From: Nocardia goodfellowii
GTDB taxonomy: Bacteria; Actinomycetota; Actinomycetes; Mycobacteriales; Mycobacteriaceae
Reading direction: 5' to 3'
DNA: 64,000 nt
Assembly (NCBI RefSeq): GCF_017875645.1
Contig: NZ_JAGGMR010000001.1
Span: 5,332,001 to 5,396,000 of the forward strand
The first letter of the stretch is position 1, and each line of letters starts with the position of its first letter. The position numbers and the translations under genes are program-made. The notes beneath the pieces were generated by a model. That model worked only from the letters and a program-made list of their open reading frames with translations. It was not told the DNA's origin and did no database searches. Shown in pieces: positions 8,254 to 18,060 of the stretch.

Positions 8254-9318
8254 TCAGGACACCAGCCCGCGTCCGGTGGTGAGGGGCAGGTCGGTCGCGG
8301 TCAGGAGTCCGGGGCGCGCTTCGACCACGGCGGGGACCGCGCTGACCAGCCGGGCGGCGGTGCCGATCACGCCGGCGAGCGCGTGATCGCCGTTGCTGTA
8401 GAGCTGCAGGTCGAGCTGATAGTCCGGGTCACCCTTGATTTCGACTCGGTAGCAGCCCTTTCCGGCCGGCTGGGGCCATTCGGGCGCGAGGTCGGGATGC
8501 AGGCGGGTGACGTGTTCGAGGGTCAGTACTTCGCGGCCGCCCCGGATGCCGTGGATTTGGAAGCGCAGCGCGGCGGCGGTGCCCGGGGCGATGGTGCGAT
8601 CACCGACGGTCAGCTTGCCGGTAGCCGGTAGTCGCTCGAAATGCTGTGTGACGGAATCGAGTTCGATGTCGAGGGCGGCGGCGAGCTGCCGGATGACGCT
8701 GCCCCAGGCGAGGGTGAGGACACCGGGCTGCAGCAGCATCGGCAGCTCGTCGAGCTCGCTGCCGAAACCCATGATGTCGAAGACGACCTTGGGATTGTCG
8801 TAAGTGGAGTAGTCCATGATCTCCGAGCAGATGACGCGGTCGATCCGTTCGGAGCCACTGGAGAGCAGCAGCGGCAGCCAGTCGTTGGCCCAGCCGGGGT
8901 CGATGCCGTTGACCCACAGCGACGCTCCGCCTTCTTCGGCGGCTTCGACGATCGGGGCGATGGCTTCGTCGGGCAGGGTGCCGTACGGGTATTGCAGGAA
9001 GACGGGGCTGCTGGAGACCACGTTGATCCCGGCGCGCAGGAACCGTTTCAAGTCTTCGACGGCCTCCATCAGCCGGTCGTCGGCCATGGCGGTGTGGACG
9101 ATGCAGTCGGGCCGCAGCGCCAGCAGGGCGTCGGCGTCGGTGGTGGCGGTGACACCGACCTCGCGGGAGAGCCCGGCGAGTTCGCCTGCGTCCTTACCCG
9201 CTTTGGCCGCGCTCGACACCCAGACGCCGACGAGTTCCAGCTCGGGCCGGGCGATGATGGAGCGCAGTGCGCGAGCACCGACATTGCCGGTGCTCCATTG
9301 GATTACGCGGTAGGTCAT
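8254..9318 (-). CDS. NAD(P)-dependent dihydrodipicolinate-reductase-like oxidoreductase
   Basis: 354 residues beginning YRVIQWSTGNVGARALRSII, a Rossmann nucleotide-binding start typical of the DapB-like family that is abundant in mycobacteria and Nocardia. Other family marks are GINVVSSSPVFLQYP, LWVNGIDPGWANDWLPLLL and RVICSEIMDYSTYDN. It is not lysine-pathway DapB; these paralogues often lie in lipid, steroid or terpenoid catabolic clusters. ATG 9318 has a good ribosome site (AAAGGA). It is probably co-transcribed with the SDR gene 25 bases upstream. Confidence 0.8.
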   Translation of the reverse strand: MTYRVIQWSTGNVGARALRSIIARPELELVGVWVSSAAKAGKDAGELAGLSREVGVTATTDADALLALRPDCIVHTAMADDRLMEAVEDLKRFLRAGINVVSSSPVFLQYPYGTLPDEAIAPIVEAAEEGGASLWVNGIDPGWANDWLPLLLSSGSERIDRVICSEIMDYSTYDNPKVVFDIMGFGSELDELPMLLQPGVLTLAWGSVIRQLAAALDIELDSVTQHFERLPATGKLTVGDRTIAPGTAAALRFQIHGIRGGREVLTLEHVTRLHPDLAPEWPQPAGKGCYRVEIKGDPDYQLDLQLYSNGDHALAGVIGTAARLVSAVPAVVEARPGLLTATDLPLTTGRGLVS

Positions 9319-9343
9319 CTCAGTTCCTTTGTGCGAGAGGGGT

Positions 9344-10132
9344 TCACAGATCGGGCAGGCCGAGTTCGAGGTTGGGGTGCTCGATGCCGCCATCCACTTC
9401 GAGCACCTTGCCGGTGATGTAGCCGCCCGCGCGGGAGCTGAGGTAGACGATGGCCGCGGCGATTTCCCAGGGTTCGCCCAGTCGGCCCAGGGGAGTGGCG
9501 GCCTCCATGGTGGTCCGGATTTCCGGCTGCCGGGCAACGACATCCAGCGCGGAGGTGAGCACCGAGCCGACGGCGATGGCGTTGACGCGAATGCGCGGGG
9601 ACAGGTCGGTGGCGGCGAGCCGGGTCCAGTGCGCGAGCGCCGCCTTGGCGGTGCCGTAGGCGAGAAAGCCGCGGCCCGCGGTGCGACCCATCATCGAGGA
9701 GATGTTGACGACCGATCCGCCACCGGCTTCCAGCAGATGCGGGACCGCGGCCTGGGTGAGGGCGTGCGCGGTGGACACATTGAAGCGGAAGGCCTCCTCG
9801 AGAAACTCGGTGGAGGTGGTCATGAAGGTGTTGGGCATGGTGCCGCCGACATTGTTGACCACGATGTCGATGCGCCCGAGTTCGGCGGCGGCGGTACCGG
9901 CGAAGGCGGTCACCGCGGACAGGTCGGAGAGGTCGGCCGGGACGGTGACGGCACGACGGCCCAGGGCGCGGATCTTCCCGGCCACCTCGTCGAGTTGCTC
10001 GGAGGTGCGGGCGGAGATGGCGACGTCGGCGCCCGCTTCGGCGAGCGCGAGCGCGGTGGCCGCGCCGATGCCGCGGCCCGCGCCGGTGACGATGGCGACG
10101 CGGCCGTCCAGCCGGAAGGTATCCAGGATCAT
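9344..10132 (-). CDS. Short-chain dehydrogenase/reductase (SDR)
   Basis: 262 residues, classical SDR: the cofactor motif [13 protein letters not shown], the catalytic Ser in VVNISSMMG, and YGTAKAA (YxxxK). The usual final motif VDGGIEHPN closes the fold. It probably oxidises an alcohol or reduces a ketone with NAD(P). It is the first gene of a two-gene operon with the DapB-like reductase and is divergent from a TetR gene, with palindromic operators between them. Confidence 0.85.
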   Translation of the reverse strand: MILDTFRLDGRVAIVTGAGRGIGAATALALAEAGADVAISARTSEQLDEVAGKIRALGRRAVTVPADLSDLSAVTAFAGTAAAELGRIDIVVNNVGGTMPNTFMTTSTEFLEEAFRFNVSTAHALTQAAVPHLLEAGGGSVVNISSMMGRTAGRGFLAYGTAKAALAHWTRLAATDLSPRIRVNAIAVGSVLTSALDVVARQPEIRTTMEAATPLGRLGEPWEIAAAIVYLSSRAGGYITGKVLEVDGGIEHPNLELGLPDL

Positions 10133-10180
10133 GGCGGTTCCTCTCTGCGATGACCACGTGTGGCCGCGGTCACAAGCAGC

Positions 10181-10242
10181 TTTAAGAAATAGTGCTTAAG
10201 TGTCAAGGACTAGTTCTTTAATGGCTGGTGAGCGGCTATCGT
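10181..10242. promoter_or_regulatory. Divergent SDR/TetR promoter region with operator
   Basis: For the SDR gene a TTGACA -35 hexamer is read on the minus strand (10206 to 10201). For the TetR gene a TATCGT -10 box (10237-10242) precedes GTG 10250 by seven bases. The imperfect palindrome AAGGACTAGTTCTT (10205-10218) overlaps the SDR -35 and the TetR -35 region, so one bound repressor could shut both. A second AT-rich dyad (TTTAAGAAATAGTGCTTAAG) lies beside it. Confidence 0.55.
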
Positions 10243-10249
10243 GCAGTTT

Positions 10250-10879
10250 GTGGCAGGGACAGAAGCGCGAGCACGCCTCATCGTCGCGGCGGAGCGTCTG
10301 ATCGCGGAGCGCGGGCAGGCGGTACCGCTGCGCGATATCGCCGCCGCCGCCGGGCAGCGGAACAATTCGGCGATCCAATATCACTTCGGCTCGCGTGACG
10401 GGCTCATCGAAGCGGTGGTCGAGTACCGCCTGGCGACCTTGGAGGTCCGGCGGCTGGAATTGCTTGCCGAACAAGCGGGTTCGGGCCGCCCGCCGGGGGT
10501 ACACGGGCTGCTCGAGGCGCTCGTGCTGCCGATGTTCGAGCTCGGTGAGCGGCACGGCATCCGGCATTACGCGCGGTTCCTCGAGCAGATACCCGCCCAT
10601 CCGTCGGTCAGCGACGCGGCCAATCTCGAACGGACCGGACGCACCTCGGTGCGCGTCATCATGCAGGGTCTGGACCGGGAACTCAGCGCGCTGCCGCCGC
10701 GCTTACGGGTGCGGCGGCTACGGGCGCTCACCACAATGCTTTTCGCGCTCCTGGCCGATCACGAACGCTCGGCCGAAGCGGGAGACGCGCGAGCGGGGGA
10801 CGCCGAGGCATGGGGGGAGATCATCGATATGCTCGCCGGTGCGCTCGCCGCCCCAGTCACCGCACGCGTCGTGCGGTAG
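10250..10879 (+). CDS. TetR/AcrR family regulator
   Basis: 209 residues. The N-terminal helix-turn-helix reads EARARLIVAAERLIAERG, then VPLRDIAAAAGQRNNSAIQY and HFGSRDGLIEAVVEYR, typical of TetR. The C-terminal ligand domain is unassigned. I prefer the leaderless GTG 10250 to GTG 10241, which would overlap the -10 box. It probably represses the divergent SDR-reductase operon and itself. The last 16 codons and the stop lie in the first copy of a 57-bp tandem repeat. Confidence 0.82.
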   Translation: MAGTEARARLIVAAERLIAERGQAVPLRDIAAAAGQRNNSAIQYHFGSRDGLIEAVVEYRLATLEVRRLELLAEQAGSGRPPGVHGLLEALVLPMFELGERHGIRHYARFLEQIPAHPSVSDAANLERTGRTSVRVIMQGLDRELSALPPRLRVRRLRALTTMLFALLADHERSAEAGDARAGDAEAWGEIIDMLAGALAAPVTARVVR

Positions 10880-10983
10880 TTCCTCATGCTCGCCGGTGCG
10901 CTCGCTTCTCCCGTCACCGCACGCGTCGTGCGGTAGTTCTTTACGCTCGCCGGTGCACTCGCCGCCCCTGTCACCGCACGCGG
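10831..10983 (+). repeat. 57-bp tandem repeat: the 3' end of the TetR gene copied almost three times
   Basis: Copies begin at 10831, 10888 and 10945, each with GCTCGCCGGTGC; the third is shorter and diverges after CACCGCACGCG. Copies 1 and 2 each carry the hairpin ACCGCACG-CGT-CGTGCGGT followed by TAG. The hairpin is therefore duplicated together with the stop codon and may act as a tandem terminator. Confidence 0.85.
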
Positions 10984-11106
10984 ATTCCGCAGGGCCGAGT
11001 CGGGTTCGTCTGTCACGACGTCCGTCGGCGGATGGTCGTCCAGTTCATCCCACCGCAGGACCCTGCCGCGGCCGTCTCGCGGACGTTCCTCTCCGTGTCA
11101 CCGGCA

Positions 11107-13206
11107 TTACTGGCGGTCCTTGCGATCCGCGGCACGGCGCGCCCCGGGTGCCGTTTCCGGCCGCGCGTGGTTGGCGATCGCGCGCAGTCGAGGGTCTCGG
11201 GCCTCGGTGTGGCGCGCGAGTGCCGCGAGCGCCGCAGGTGTGCCCAACTCGCGCAGGGCCATGGCGGCCGACAGTCGAACCTCATCGTCGTTGTCCTCCA
11301 ATGCCGCGACCAGTGCCTCCACGGCCTCTTCGGCGTCCGGCCCCAGGAAACCGAGGATTTCGGCGGCATGGCGTCGCGCCGATGATCCGGCACCGCTCAG
11401 CGCCTGCGTCAGTACGGGTACGGCGGCTGCGCCGAAGGACGCGAGATCTCGGGTGAGTCCGTTGCGGCTGCTGTCGTCCCCGGCACCCAACCGCGTGGCC
11501 AGCACAGGAACAGCGCGCCGGTCGCCGATACGGGTGAGCGCCCACCGGGCTTTGGCGGCCACCTCGGGGTCACGGTCGGCGGCGAACGGCACGATCGCGT
11601 CAAGGGTGGCCGGGTCCGCGATCTTGCTCAGCACATGGAGCGCTCGCACGCGGGTACCGGTTCGCTCCAGCGCGGCCAGCACCAGCGGAGTGGCCGCATC
11701 GGCCACCCGGATCACGGCCCAGGTCAGCGTTTCCCGGACGAAGAAGTCCGGTTCCGACCACAGTCGGGTCAACAGCGCCGGGGCGGTGCGCGGGTCGGCC
11801 GACGTCCCCAGAGCGAGAGCCGCCGTCTGACGCACATCGCGGTCGAGGTGCGTCAGTCCGCGCAGGGCATCGTCGATGTGAGGATCACCCAGCCGTTCGA
11901 CCGGGTCCGACAGCACGGCGAACTCCGGCCACTGCTCGGTGACGGCGGCGATGATTTTCGCCTGGATCTCCGCCAGCCAGGTAATGGTCGCCGCTTCGCT
12001 GTCGCTACCCGCGTAATCCGTGGGGTCCACGGCGCGCCCTTCGACCCATGTCCGGCGTATCCGCGCGGTATCGGCGATGACCTCGAGCGGGTTGCCGTCC
12101 ACAAGGAGAAGGTCAGCGCGCCTTCCGATGTCGAGGAACCCGCGATCCCGGAGGCCGAACAGACGCGCCGGCGCCGAGGTCGCCGCCCGCAGCGCCTCGA
12201 CCGGTTCCAGACCGGCGGCCACCAGGTGCTCGAGCTCGCGGTGCACGCTCGCGCCGAATATCAGGCCGGGGTTGGGAGTGTCTGTGCCGGTGAGGATTTC
12301 GCACCCGCGACGCGCGAGTTCGAAGACATTGGCGGCGGCCGCCTCCGAGTCCGGCCCGGTGGGCGGCCGCCACCCGCGGGCCTGGTCGTCGAGCACGCCG
12401 CGCCAGGCCGGTGTCAGCCGGGCGTCGAGCAGCGCGTTCTCGCGCAGCGGCAGCACGCCCTCCCGCGCGGGAAATCCGTCGGCCAACGACAGGGTGGCGA
12501 TGACGGCGAGACCCGACGCGGCCACCTCGTCCAACTGGCTCGCGCTCATGGGGGCGAACGGCACATGCGCGAGCGCATCGACCCCGCACCGGGCGACGAC
12601 GACCGCTGCTGCCGCGGTGGCGACATGAGCGACGACCGGCAGTCCCGCATCGTGCGCGCTGAGGACCAGAGCCCGAATCGTCGCCTCGTCCAGGGTCGGC
12701 AGCTCTAGCATCGATCCGGACCCGTCGTCGTAGATCACCTTCAGGTGTGTCGCGCCTTCCGCCACCCGCGCGGCCACGAATTGCGCTGCCTCGCCGGGCC
12801 CGGTCACGTACGGGAACGGCGAATAGGCCATCGTGGGATGCCCGCCCGGCGCTGTCGCGCCGATGCTCGACGTGACGAACTCCGCGCGCACCGGTCCGTC
12901 ACCGGATCCCGCCGCGCGCTCCGCCTCGATAACGTCCGGCTTGCTGAATTGGTCGACCAGGGTCGTCACCCCGAATTGAGCGGCGAGCACGGTGCATTCC
13001 GGGGCCAGGTGCACGTGGGCGTCGATGAGACCGGGCAGTACCGTCGCGCCGCCGCCGTCGACGATCTCGTCCCCGGGCCGAATCACCTCCGCCGCACCGA
13101 TCGCCGCGACCACGCCCCGGTCCACCCGCAGGTGTGTGCCGGTGTGGACGGTCCTGCCGTCGAAGATGCGGTCGGCCTCGATCACAAACGGTCGCAGTCT
13201 GCTCAT
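11107..13206 (-). CDS. Amidohydrolase fused to C-terminal HEAT repeats
   Basis: 699 residues. Residues ~1-440 are a metal-dependent amidohydrolase: metal ligands in GLIDAHVHL, a probable bridging Lys in THLKVIYDDG, His in VAHVATAAA and LAHVPFAP, the catalytic Asp in LTGTDTPN, and the closing DIGRRADLLLVDGNP. From ~460 to 680 come about six HEAT-like repeats (DVRQTAALALG, VRETLTWAVIRVADAA, DPEVAAKARWALTRIGDRRA, DDEVRLSAAMALRELG), normally protein-binding. The frame stays open far upstream, but ATG 13206 directly follows a promoter. The substrate is unknown; imidazolonepropionase/prolidase-like relatives are the nearest guess. Confidence 0.82.
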   Translation of the reverse strand: MSRLRPFVIEADRIFDGRTVHTGTHLRVDRGVVAAIGAAEVIRPGDEIVDGGGATVLPGLIDAHVHLAPECTVLAAQFGVTTLVDQFSKPDVIEAERAAGSGDGPVRAEFVTSSIGATAPGGHPTMAYSPFPYVTGPGEAAQFVAARVAEGATHLKVIYDDGSGSMLELPTLDEATIRALVLSAHDAGLPVVAHVATAAAAVVVARCGVDALAHVPFAPMSASQLDEVAASGLAVIATLSLADGFPAREGVLPLRENALLDARLTPAWRGVLDDQARGWRPPTGPDSEAAAANVFELARRGCEILTGTDTPNPGLIFGASVHRELEHLVAAGLEPVEALRAATSAPARLFGLRDRGFLDIGRRADLLLVDGNPLEVIADTARIRRTWVEGRAVDPTDYAGSDSEAATITWLAEIQAKIIAAVTEQWPEFAVLSDPVERLGDPHIDDALRGLTHLDRDVRQTAALALGTSADPRTAPALLTRLWSEPDFFVRETLTWAVIRVADAATPLVLAALERTGTRVRALHVLSKIADPATLDAIVPFAADRDPEVAAKARWALTRIGDRRAVPVLATRLGAGDDSSRNGLTRDLASFGAAAVPVLTQALSGAGSSARRHAAEILGFLGPDAEEAVEALVAALEDNDDEVRLSAAMALRELGTPAALAALARHTEARDPRLRAIANHARPETAPGARRAADRKDRQ

Positions 13207-13214
13207 ACCGGCGC

Positions 13215-13257
13215 AGAGTAGAAGTTTCCGTAGCGAGAAGGTCAAGCCGACTATCGT
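13215..13257. promoter_or_regulatory. MerR-type promoter of the amidohydrolase gene and the merR promoter
   Basis: On the minus strand a TTGACC -35 (13245-13240) and TACTCT -10 (13220-13215) are separated by 19 bp, the overlong spacer that MerR-family activators correct by twisting DNA. The spacer carries a partial dyad, TTCTCG-CTA-CGGAAA. On the plus strand a TATCGT -10 box (13252-13257) serves the MerR gene, six bases before its GTG. Confidence 0.6.
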
Positions 13258-13263
13258 CGGCAC

Positions 13264-14031
13264 GTGCGGTACTCGATCAGCCAGGTCGCCAAGATGGCGG
13301 GGATTTCGGCCCGGACACTGCGGCACTACGACGACCTCGGCCTGCTCACCCCGGCCGAGGTCGCCGCCAACGGCTACCGCTGGTACAGCCGCCCCGATCT
13401 CCGACGCCTCCAGCGCATCCTGCTCCTGCGCGACCTGCAAGTACCACTGCCGGAGATCGACACCATCCTCGCCGGCGACGACGAAGCCGCCGCGCTCCGC
13501 CGTCACCTGAAGCTCGTCACCGCCGAACGTGACCGCCTCAACCGGATCGCCGCCACCCTCGAACGCACCCTCGATGACCTCGAAGGCCGCAACCATTTCC
13601 CCGACGAGCAGTTCTTCCAGGGTTTGAGCGAGGGACGGCAACGACTCGCCGACACCCTGCGCCAGCGCTTCGGCGACCCTGCCGCCACCACCCTCGAGCG
13701 CACGGCCGCGGACCAGAACACCTGGACCAGAAGCGATTACGACCGATCGGCAGCCGAGGGCCGCGAACTCTACGGCCGCCTCTCCCGCGCCCGCGCCGCC
13801 CACCTCGACCCCACCTCCCGCGCAGCCCTCGACCTCGTCGAAGAACACTACGAAGGTGTCCGCGCCGTCTGGCCCGCCGACCCCGCGTCCTACCACGCCC
13901 TCGCCGACCTCATCGAAACCGAGCCACAGCAACGCGACATCGTCGGCGCCGAAGACCCCGACCTGCCACCCTGGCTCGCGGCGGCGATCCGCGCCTACGC
14001 CGTCCACCGCCTCGGCTACCGCCCGACCTGA
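13264..14031 (+). CDS. MerR family regulator with TipAS-like C-terminal domain
   Basis: 255 residues. The DNA-binding end is YSISQVAKMAGISARTLRHY with DDLGLLTPAEVAANGYRWY, then a dimerisation helix. The C-terminal half has the TipAS/antibiotic-recognition look (GRNHFPDEQFFQGLSEGRQ, then WPADPASYHALADLIET), which in TipA-type regulators binds hydrophobic peptides or drugs. GTG 13264 is leaderless (TATCGT six bases upstream). It is divergent from the amidohydrolase-HEAT gene, whose promoter has a 19-bp spacer, so it is probably that gene's activator. Confidence 0.82.
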   Translation: MRYSISQVAKMAGISARTLRHYDDLGLLTPAEVAANGYRWYSRPDLRRLQRILLLRDLQVPLPEIDTILAGDDEAAALRRHLKLVTAERDRLNRIAATLERTLDDLEGRNHFPDEQFFQGLSEGRQRLADTLRQRFGDPAATTLERTAADQNTWTRSDYDRSAAEGRELYGRLSRARAAHLDPTSRAALDLVEEHYEGVRAVWPADPASYHALADLIETEPQQRDIVGAEDPDLPPWLAAAIRAYAVHRLGYRPT

Positions 14032-14184
14032 ATGGCCAACGCTCCGAACCCGCGATCCGGTACGCCACGTGGATGCGCACCGCGCGGCCACCGCCGGTCC
14101 GACTGCGTTTACCCGCGACAGACTGATCCCAATCGACCCATCGGTGCAACTCCGAAGCTTTCGCGGTCGGCTCGCTCCAGCCAG

Positions 14185-15345
14185 CTACAACCGCATCAGC
14201 CGCTCCGGCTCGGTGCATGCGCGCCGGGCCACCAGCGCGGCTCCGCCCCGCACTGCCGCGTCGCCACGCACCGGGGCGGCGATGACCGTGATCGGACGGG
14301 AACCGGCGGCGAGGGTGCGATGCTGGAGTTCGGTACCGAGCGCCGGAGCCAGCGTCTCGAAGATTTCCGCGTAGCAGCCACCCAACACCACGGTGGCCAG
14401 ATCGCAGATATTGAGTACGGACGCGAGTCCCACCCCGAGGGCAGAACCCGCGCGGGCGACGGCCTCCTGCGCGCCGGGGTCGCCGTCCGCCAGCGCGCTC
14501 GTCAGCGCTTGCAGGTTGTCCTGTCCGGCGTCACTGAGAATGGCGTCGAGCCCGGCGTACTGTTCGACGCACCCGGTGCTGCCACAGCGGCACCGGCGTC
14601 CCTCGCGCTCGATGGTGATATGACCGAGTTCCCCCGCGAACCCACTGACGCCACGGTAGAGCGTCCCGCCGGTCACCAGCCCGCCGCCGATTCCGACATC
14701 GCCGGAGACGTAGAGGAAGTCGTCGCCCGCCAGTTTGTGCGGCCACACATGCGCCAGCGCGGCCAGATTCGCTTCGTTGTCGACTTCGATGAGGTCGATG
14801 CCGAGCCCGGCGCGCAGATGATCGGCCAGTCGAGCGCCGGTCAACCCCGGGACATTCGGTGCTCGCACCACGGTGTCGCCGACAACGATGCCGGGAACCG
14901 CCACCCCCGCGCCGAACACCCTGCGCCCGCGAGAGGCCTCGTCGTCGGCGATGAGCTCGATCAAATGACCGGCGAGGTCCTCGGCGGACCGGCGGCGGTT
15001 GTCGACCTCGACGTGGCGTGCCGACAGGACCGTGCCGTCGAGTCCGGTCGCGGTGACGGCTAGATAGCCGACGTTGATCTCCGCGCCGAGGGCGATCGGG
15101 GCCGCGGGGTGGAAGCGCAGCGGTTTGGACGGTCGCCCGCGTCCCGAGGTGGTGGCCGCGTCCTCGATCAAAATCTGCTGTGCGAGCAACGGTTCGATCA
15201 GACTGGCGACCGTGGCCTTGGTCAGTCCGATGCGCTGTGCCAGCTCGGCCCGGGAACCGGGACGGTCCACCACGCTCAGCAGGACCGTGCACAGATTGCC
15301 GAGCCGGACCTGTTGCAGGTGACCGGAATTGGTCGCGGTGCTCAC
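14185..15345 (-). CDS. xylR: ROK family transcriptional repressor of the xylose operon (XylR type)
   Basis: 386 residues. An N-terminal winged helix ([20 protein letters not shown]) precedes a ROK sugar-kinase-like domain with [48 protein letters not shown] and the zinc-binding [12 protein letters not shown]. Its GTG start overlaps the xylB stop (GTGA), so the two are translationally coupled. By family and position it should repress xylA in the absence of xylose. The symbol rests on context. Confidence 0.85.
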   Translation of the reverse strand: MSTATNSGHLQQVRLGNLCTVLLSVVDRPGSRAELAQRIGLTKATVASLIEPLLAQQILIEDAATTSGRGRPSKPLRFHPAAPIALGAEINVGYLAVTATGLDGTVLSARHVEVDNRRRSAEDLAGHLIELIADDEASRGRRVFGAGVAVPGIVVGDTVVRAPNVPGLTGARLADHLRAGLGIDLIEVDNEANLAALAHVWPHKLAGDDFLYVSGDVGIGGGLVTGGTLYRGVSGFAGELGHITIEREGRRCRCGSTGCVEQYAGLDAILSDAGQDNLQALTSALADGDPGAQEAVARAGSALGVGLASVLNICDLATVVLGGCYAEIFETLAPALGTELQHRTLAAGSRPITVIAAPVRGDAAVRGGAALVARRACTEPERLMRL

Positions 15346-16736
15346 CGCGTCAGGTAAAGCGCGGCGGCGGCGTGATAGCGCTCCCGGATCTGTGTGTCGG
15401 CCGGAGCCCGGTACCAGCGGAGAGGGCCGAGATGTTGGGTCCAGCGCGGCAACTCTTGGGATCCCTTCAACATTTGGGCGGCTTGGCGTGCCGCGCCGAT
15501 CGCCACATAGTCCGCGGTCGGCGGCACGGCGACCGGCACACCGAAGATCGCCGGCGCGATGTGCCGGACCGCCGATGCGGCCGCGGCCCCGCCGGTCAAC
15601 CGGACTCCGCCGGTACTGATGCCTTGTGCGGTGAGGGCGTCGAGCCCGGCCGCGATACCGCACAGCATGCCTTCCACCGCCGCGCGGGCAACAGTGGCCG
15701 GGGTCGTGTTGGCGGAGGTGAGCCCGTGCAGCGCGCCGGTGGCATCCGGCAGATCGGGTGTGCGTTCGCCATCGAGATAGGGGACGAACACCACGCCGTC
15801 GGCGCCGGGCGGCGCGGACAGGGCCAGCTCGCTGAGCCGCTTCAGGTCGACCCCCAGCATCCGCGCGGTCACCTCCAGCACGCGTGCGGCGTTGAGCGTG
15901 CACACCAGCGCCAGGTGACGCTCGGTGGCATCGGCGAAGCCGGCGACGATCCCGGACGGATCGGCGGGCCGGTGCTCGGTGACGGCGCACGCCACTCCCG
16001 AAGTCCCCAGCGAGATCACCGTGTCCGATCCGGCGTCCAGCGCCAGCATGGCCGCGGCGTTGTCCCCGGCGCCGGCGGCGAGCCGCGCCGAGGCCGGGCC
16101 GGAAGTCGATTCGACCGCGCCGAGCACCCTGGGCAACAGGACATCCGACCGTCCGAACGCCAGCTCGAGCAGATCGTCGCAGTATCGATCGGCGACCGCG
16201 TCGTAGTATCCGGTCCCGGAGGCGTCGGACCGGTCGGTGGTCAGCGTGCGCGGGTCCCGGTCACCGCGCAGACGCCAGCTGAGCCAGTCGTGCGGCAGGC
16301 AGACGGCGGCGGTGCGGGCGGCGTCGGCCGGCTCGTGCTCGGCGAACCAGCGCAACTTGCTGACGGTGAACGAAGCCACCGGCACGATCCCCACCCGCTC
16401 GGCCCACTGCTCGGCGGGCAGTTCCCGGGTGAGTGCGGTGGCCGCGGCCGCGGATCGAGTGTCGTTCCACAACAGCGCTTTCCGGACCACCCGCCCGTCC
16501 TCGTCGAGCGCCACCATGCCGTGCTGCTGCCCCGCGACGCTGACCGCCGCGACATCGTCGAGACCGCCCGCCGCGTCGATGGCCGCGCACAACGCCTGCC
16601 ACCACGCCTCGGGATCGACTTCGGTCCCCGGCGGATGCGCGGCGCGGCCCTGCCGGACCAGAGCGCCGGTCTCCGCGTCGAGGACGACGAGCTTGCAGGA
16701 CTGCGTGGACGAGTCGACGCCCGCGACCAGTGTCAT
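15342..16736 (-). CDS. xylB: Xylulokinase
   Basis: 464 residues of the FGGY kinase family, phosphorylating D-xylulose to xylulose 5-phosphate. Motifs: [15 protein letters not shown] at the N-terminus, [22 protein letters not shown], the catalytic Asp in [11 protein letters not shown], and [15 protein letters not shown] 16736 lies seven bases beyond the xylA stop; GTG 16754 is an alternative that would overlap xylA. It is the middle gene of the xyl operon. Confidence 0.92.
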   Translation of the reverse strand: MTLVAGVDSSTQSCKLVVLDAETGALVRQGRAAHPPGTEVDPEAWWQALCAAIDAAGGLDDVAAVSVAGQQHGMVALDEDGRVVRKALLWNDTRSAAAATALTRELPAEQWAERVGIVPVASFTVSKLRWFAEHEPADAARTAAVCLPHDWLSWRLRGDRDPRTLTTDRSDASGTGYYDAVADRYCDDLLELAFGRSDVLLPRVLGAVESTSGPASARLAAGAGDNAAAMLALDAGSDTVISLGTSGVACAVTEHRPADPSGIVAGFADATERHLALVCTLNAARVLEVTARMLGVDLKRLSELALSAPPGADGVVFVPYLDGERTPDLPDATGALHGLTSANTTPATVARAAVEGMLCGIAAGLDALTAQGISTGGVRLTGGAAAASAVRHIAPAIFGVPVAVPPTADYVAIGAARQAAQMLKGSQELPRWTQHLGPLRWYRAPADTQIRERYHAAAALYLTR

Positions 16737-16743
16737 GGCCGGT

Positions 16744-17925
16744 TCACCGCGCACCGGTCAGATGTTCCAGCGCGAGCTGGTTCAGGCGGACGAAGCCGTA
16801 GCCGCGCTCGCTCGCTTTATCGATGTCGAAGTCGGCGACCGCCGGGTCGGCGAGCAATTCGGTATAGCTTTCGCCGGAAGCCAAGGTGGGAGTCCGCAGT
16901 TCGGTGACGCCCGCGGTGTGGAGCGCTTCCTGCACCTCCGGATCGGCGCGGAACGCTCGGGCACGCTCTGTGAGCAGCAGGTAATTGCGCATATTGGCGG
17001 CCGCGGACTGCCAGACGCCGTCGATGTTCTCGGTCCGGCTGGGTTTGTAGTCGAAATGCCGCGGCCCCTCGTAGGCGGGGGAGCCGTCCGGGCCGCCGTG
17101 CTCGAGCAGGTCTACGAGGCTGAAGGCGTTCATCAGGTCACCGTGCGCGAAGACCAGGTCCTGGTCGTATTTGATGCCGCGCTGGCCGTTGAGGTCGATG
17201 TGGAACAGTTTGCCGTGCCAGAGCGCCTGGGCGATGCCGTGGGTGAAGTTCAGGCCCGCCATCTGTTCGTGTCCCACTTCGGGATTGACGCCCACGAGCT
17301 GTTCGTGTTCGAGGGAGGCGATGAACGCCAGCGCGTGCCCCACCGTGGGCAGCAGGATATCGCCGCGCGGCTCATTGGGCTTGGGTTCGAGCGCGAAACG
17401 GATCTCGTAGCCGCGGTCGAGCACGAATTGGGTCAGCAGGTTCAAGCTTTCGCGATACCGGTCCAGCGCCGCGCGCACATCCTTGGCGCTGTCGTATTCC
17501 GAGCCCTCCCGTCCGCCCCACAGGACGAAGGTTCGCGCACCCAGCTCGGCCGCCAGCTCGACGTTGCGCAGTACTTTGCGCAAGGCGTAGCGCCGGATGC
17601 CGCGGTCGTTGGCGGTCAGCCCACCTTCCTTGAACACCGGATGGGTGAACAGGTTCGTGGTCACCATCGGTACGACCAGGCCGGTATCCCGCAGGGCCGC
17701 GGCGAGCCGGTCGACGTGTGCGCGGCGCTGATCCTCGCTCCCGTCGATGGGGAACAGATCGTTGTCGTGGAAGGTGATCCCGTACGCCCCGAGCTCCGCC
17801 AGCCGGTGCACTGCCTCGACCGGATCCAGTGCGGGCCTGGTGGCCTCGCCGAAGGGATCCACACCCCGCCAGCCGACTGTCCACAGGCCGAAGGAGAACT
17901 TGTCCGCGCGGGTTGGCTGGCGCAT
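16744..17925 (-). CDS. xylA: Xylose isomerase
   Basis: 393 residues, the usual length for actinomycete class I xylose isomerase, converting D-xylose to D-xylulose in the cytoplasm. Visible landmarks are [13 protein letters not shown], the catalytic His in [25 protein letters not shown], the metal Glu in [25 protein letters not shown] and [10 protein letters not shown]. It is the first gene of xylA-xylB-xylR, with a palindromic operator upstream. ATG 17925 was chosen; upstream frame extension lacks support. Confidence 0.95.
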   Translation of the reverse strand: MRQPTRADKFSFGLWTVGWRGVDPFGEATRPALDPVEAVHRLAELGAYGITFHDNDLFPIDGSEDQRRAHVDRLAAALRDTGLVVPMVTTNLFTHPVFKEGGLTANDRGIRRYALRKVLRNVELAAELGARTFVLWGGREGSEYDSAKDVRAALDRYRESLNLLTQFVLDRGYEIRFALEPKPNEPRGDILLPTVGHALAFIASLEHEQLVGVNPEVGHEQMAGLNFTHGIAQALWHGKLFHIDLNGQRGIKYDQDLVFAHGDLMNAFSLVDLLEHGGPDGSPAYEGPRHFDYKPSRTENIDGVWQSAAANMRNYLLLTERARAFRADPEVQEALHTAGVTELRTPTLASGESYTELLADPAVADFDIDKASERGYGFVRLNQLALEHLTGAR

Positions 17926-17941
17926 GGCGACCCCATTAAGT

Positions 17942-17957
17942 TTAGTGACTGAACTAA
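17942..17957. promoter_or_regulatory. Probable XylR operator upstream of xylA
   Basis: TTAGT and ACTAA arms separated by six bases, 16 bases before the xylA start. TTAGTT-type inverted repeats are typical of ROK-family XylR sites. The position fits a repressor blocking transcription initiation. Confidence 0.6.
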
Positions 17958-18060
17958 TGGTTGTACGGTACGGGACCCCGGGAGCGGTGGCAACAGCCGG
18001 ACGACACGAATGCCTTTCCGCAACAAAGGAGTTCGAAGCCCGCGAAATCGCGCCGAGGAG

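Noticed and set aside
6536..8386. A 616-codon plus-strand frame
   Set aside because: It is opposite the SRPBCC-epimerase gene, whose motifs are clear; the plus-strand protein has no recognisable motifs and is a high-GC antisense frame.
15180..16907. A 575-codon plus-strand frame
   Set aside because: It runs antisense to xylB and the ROK gene, which have full family motifs.
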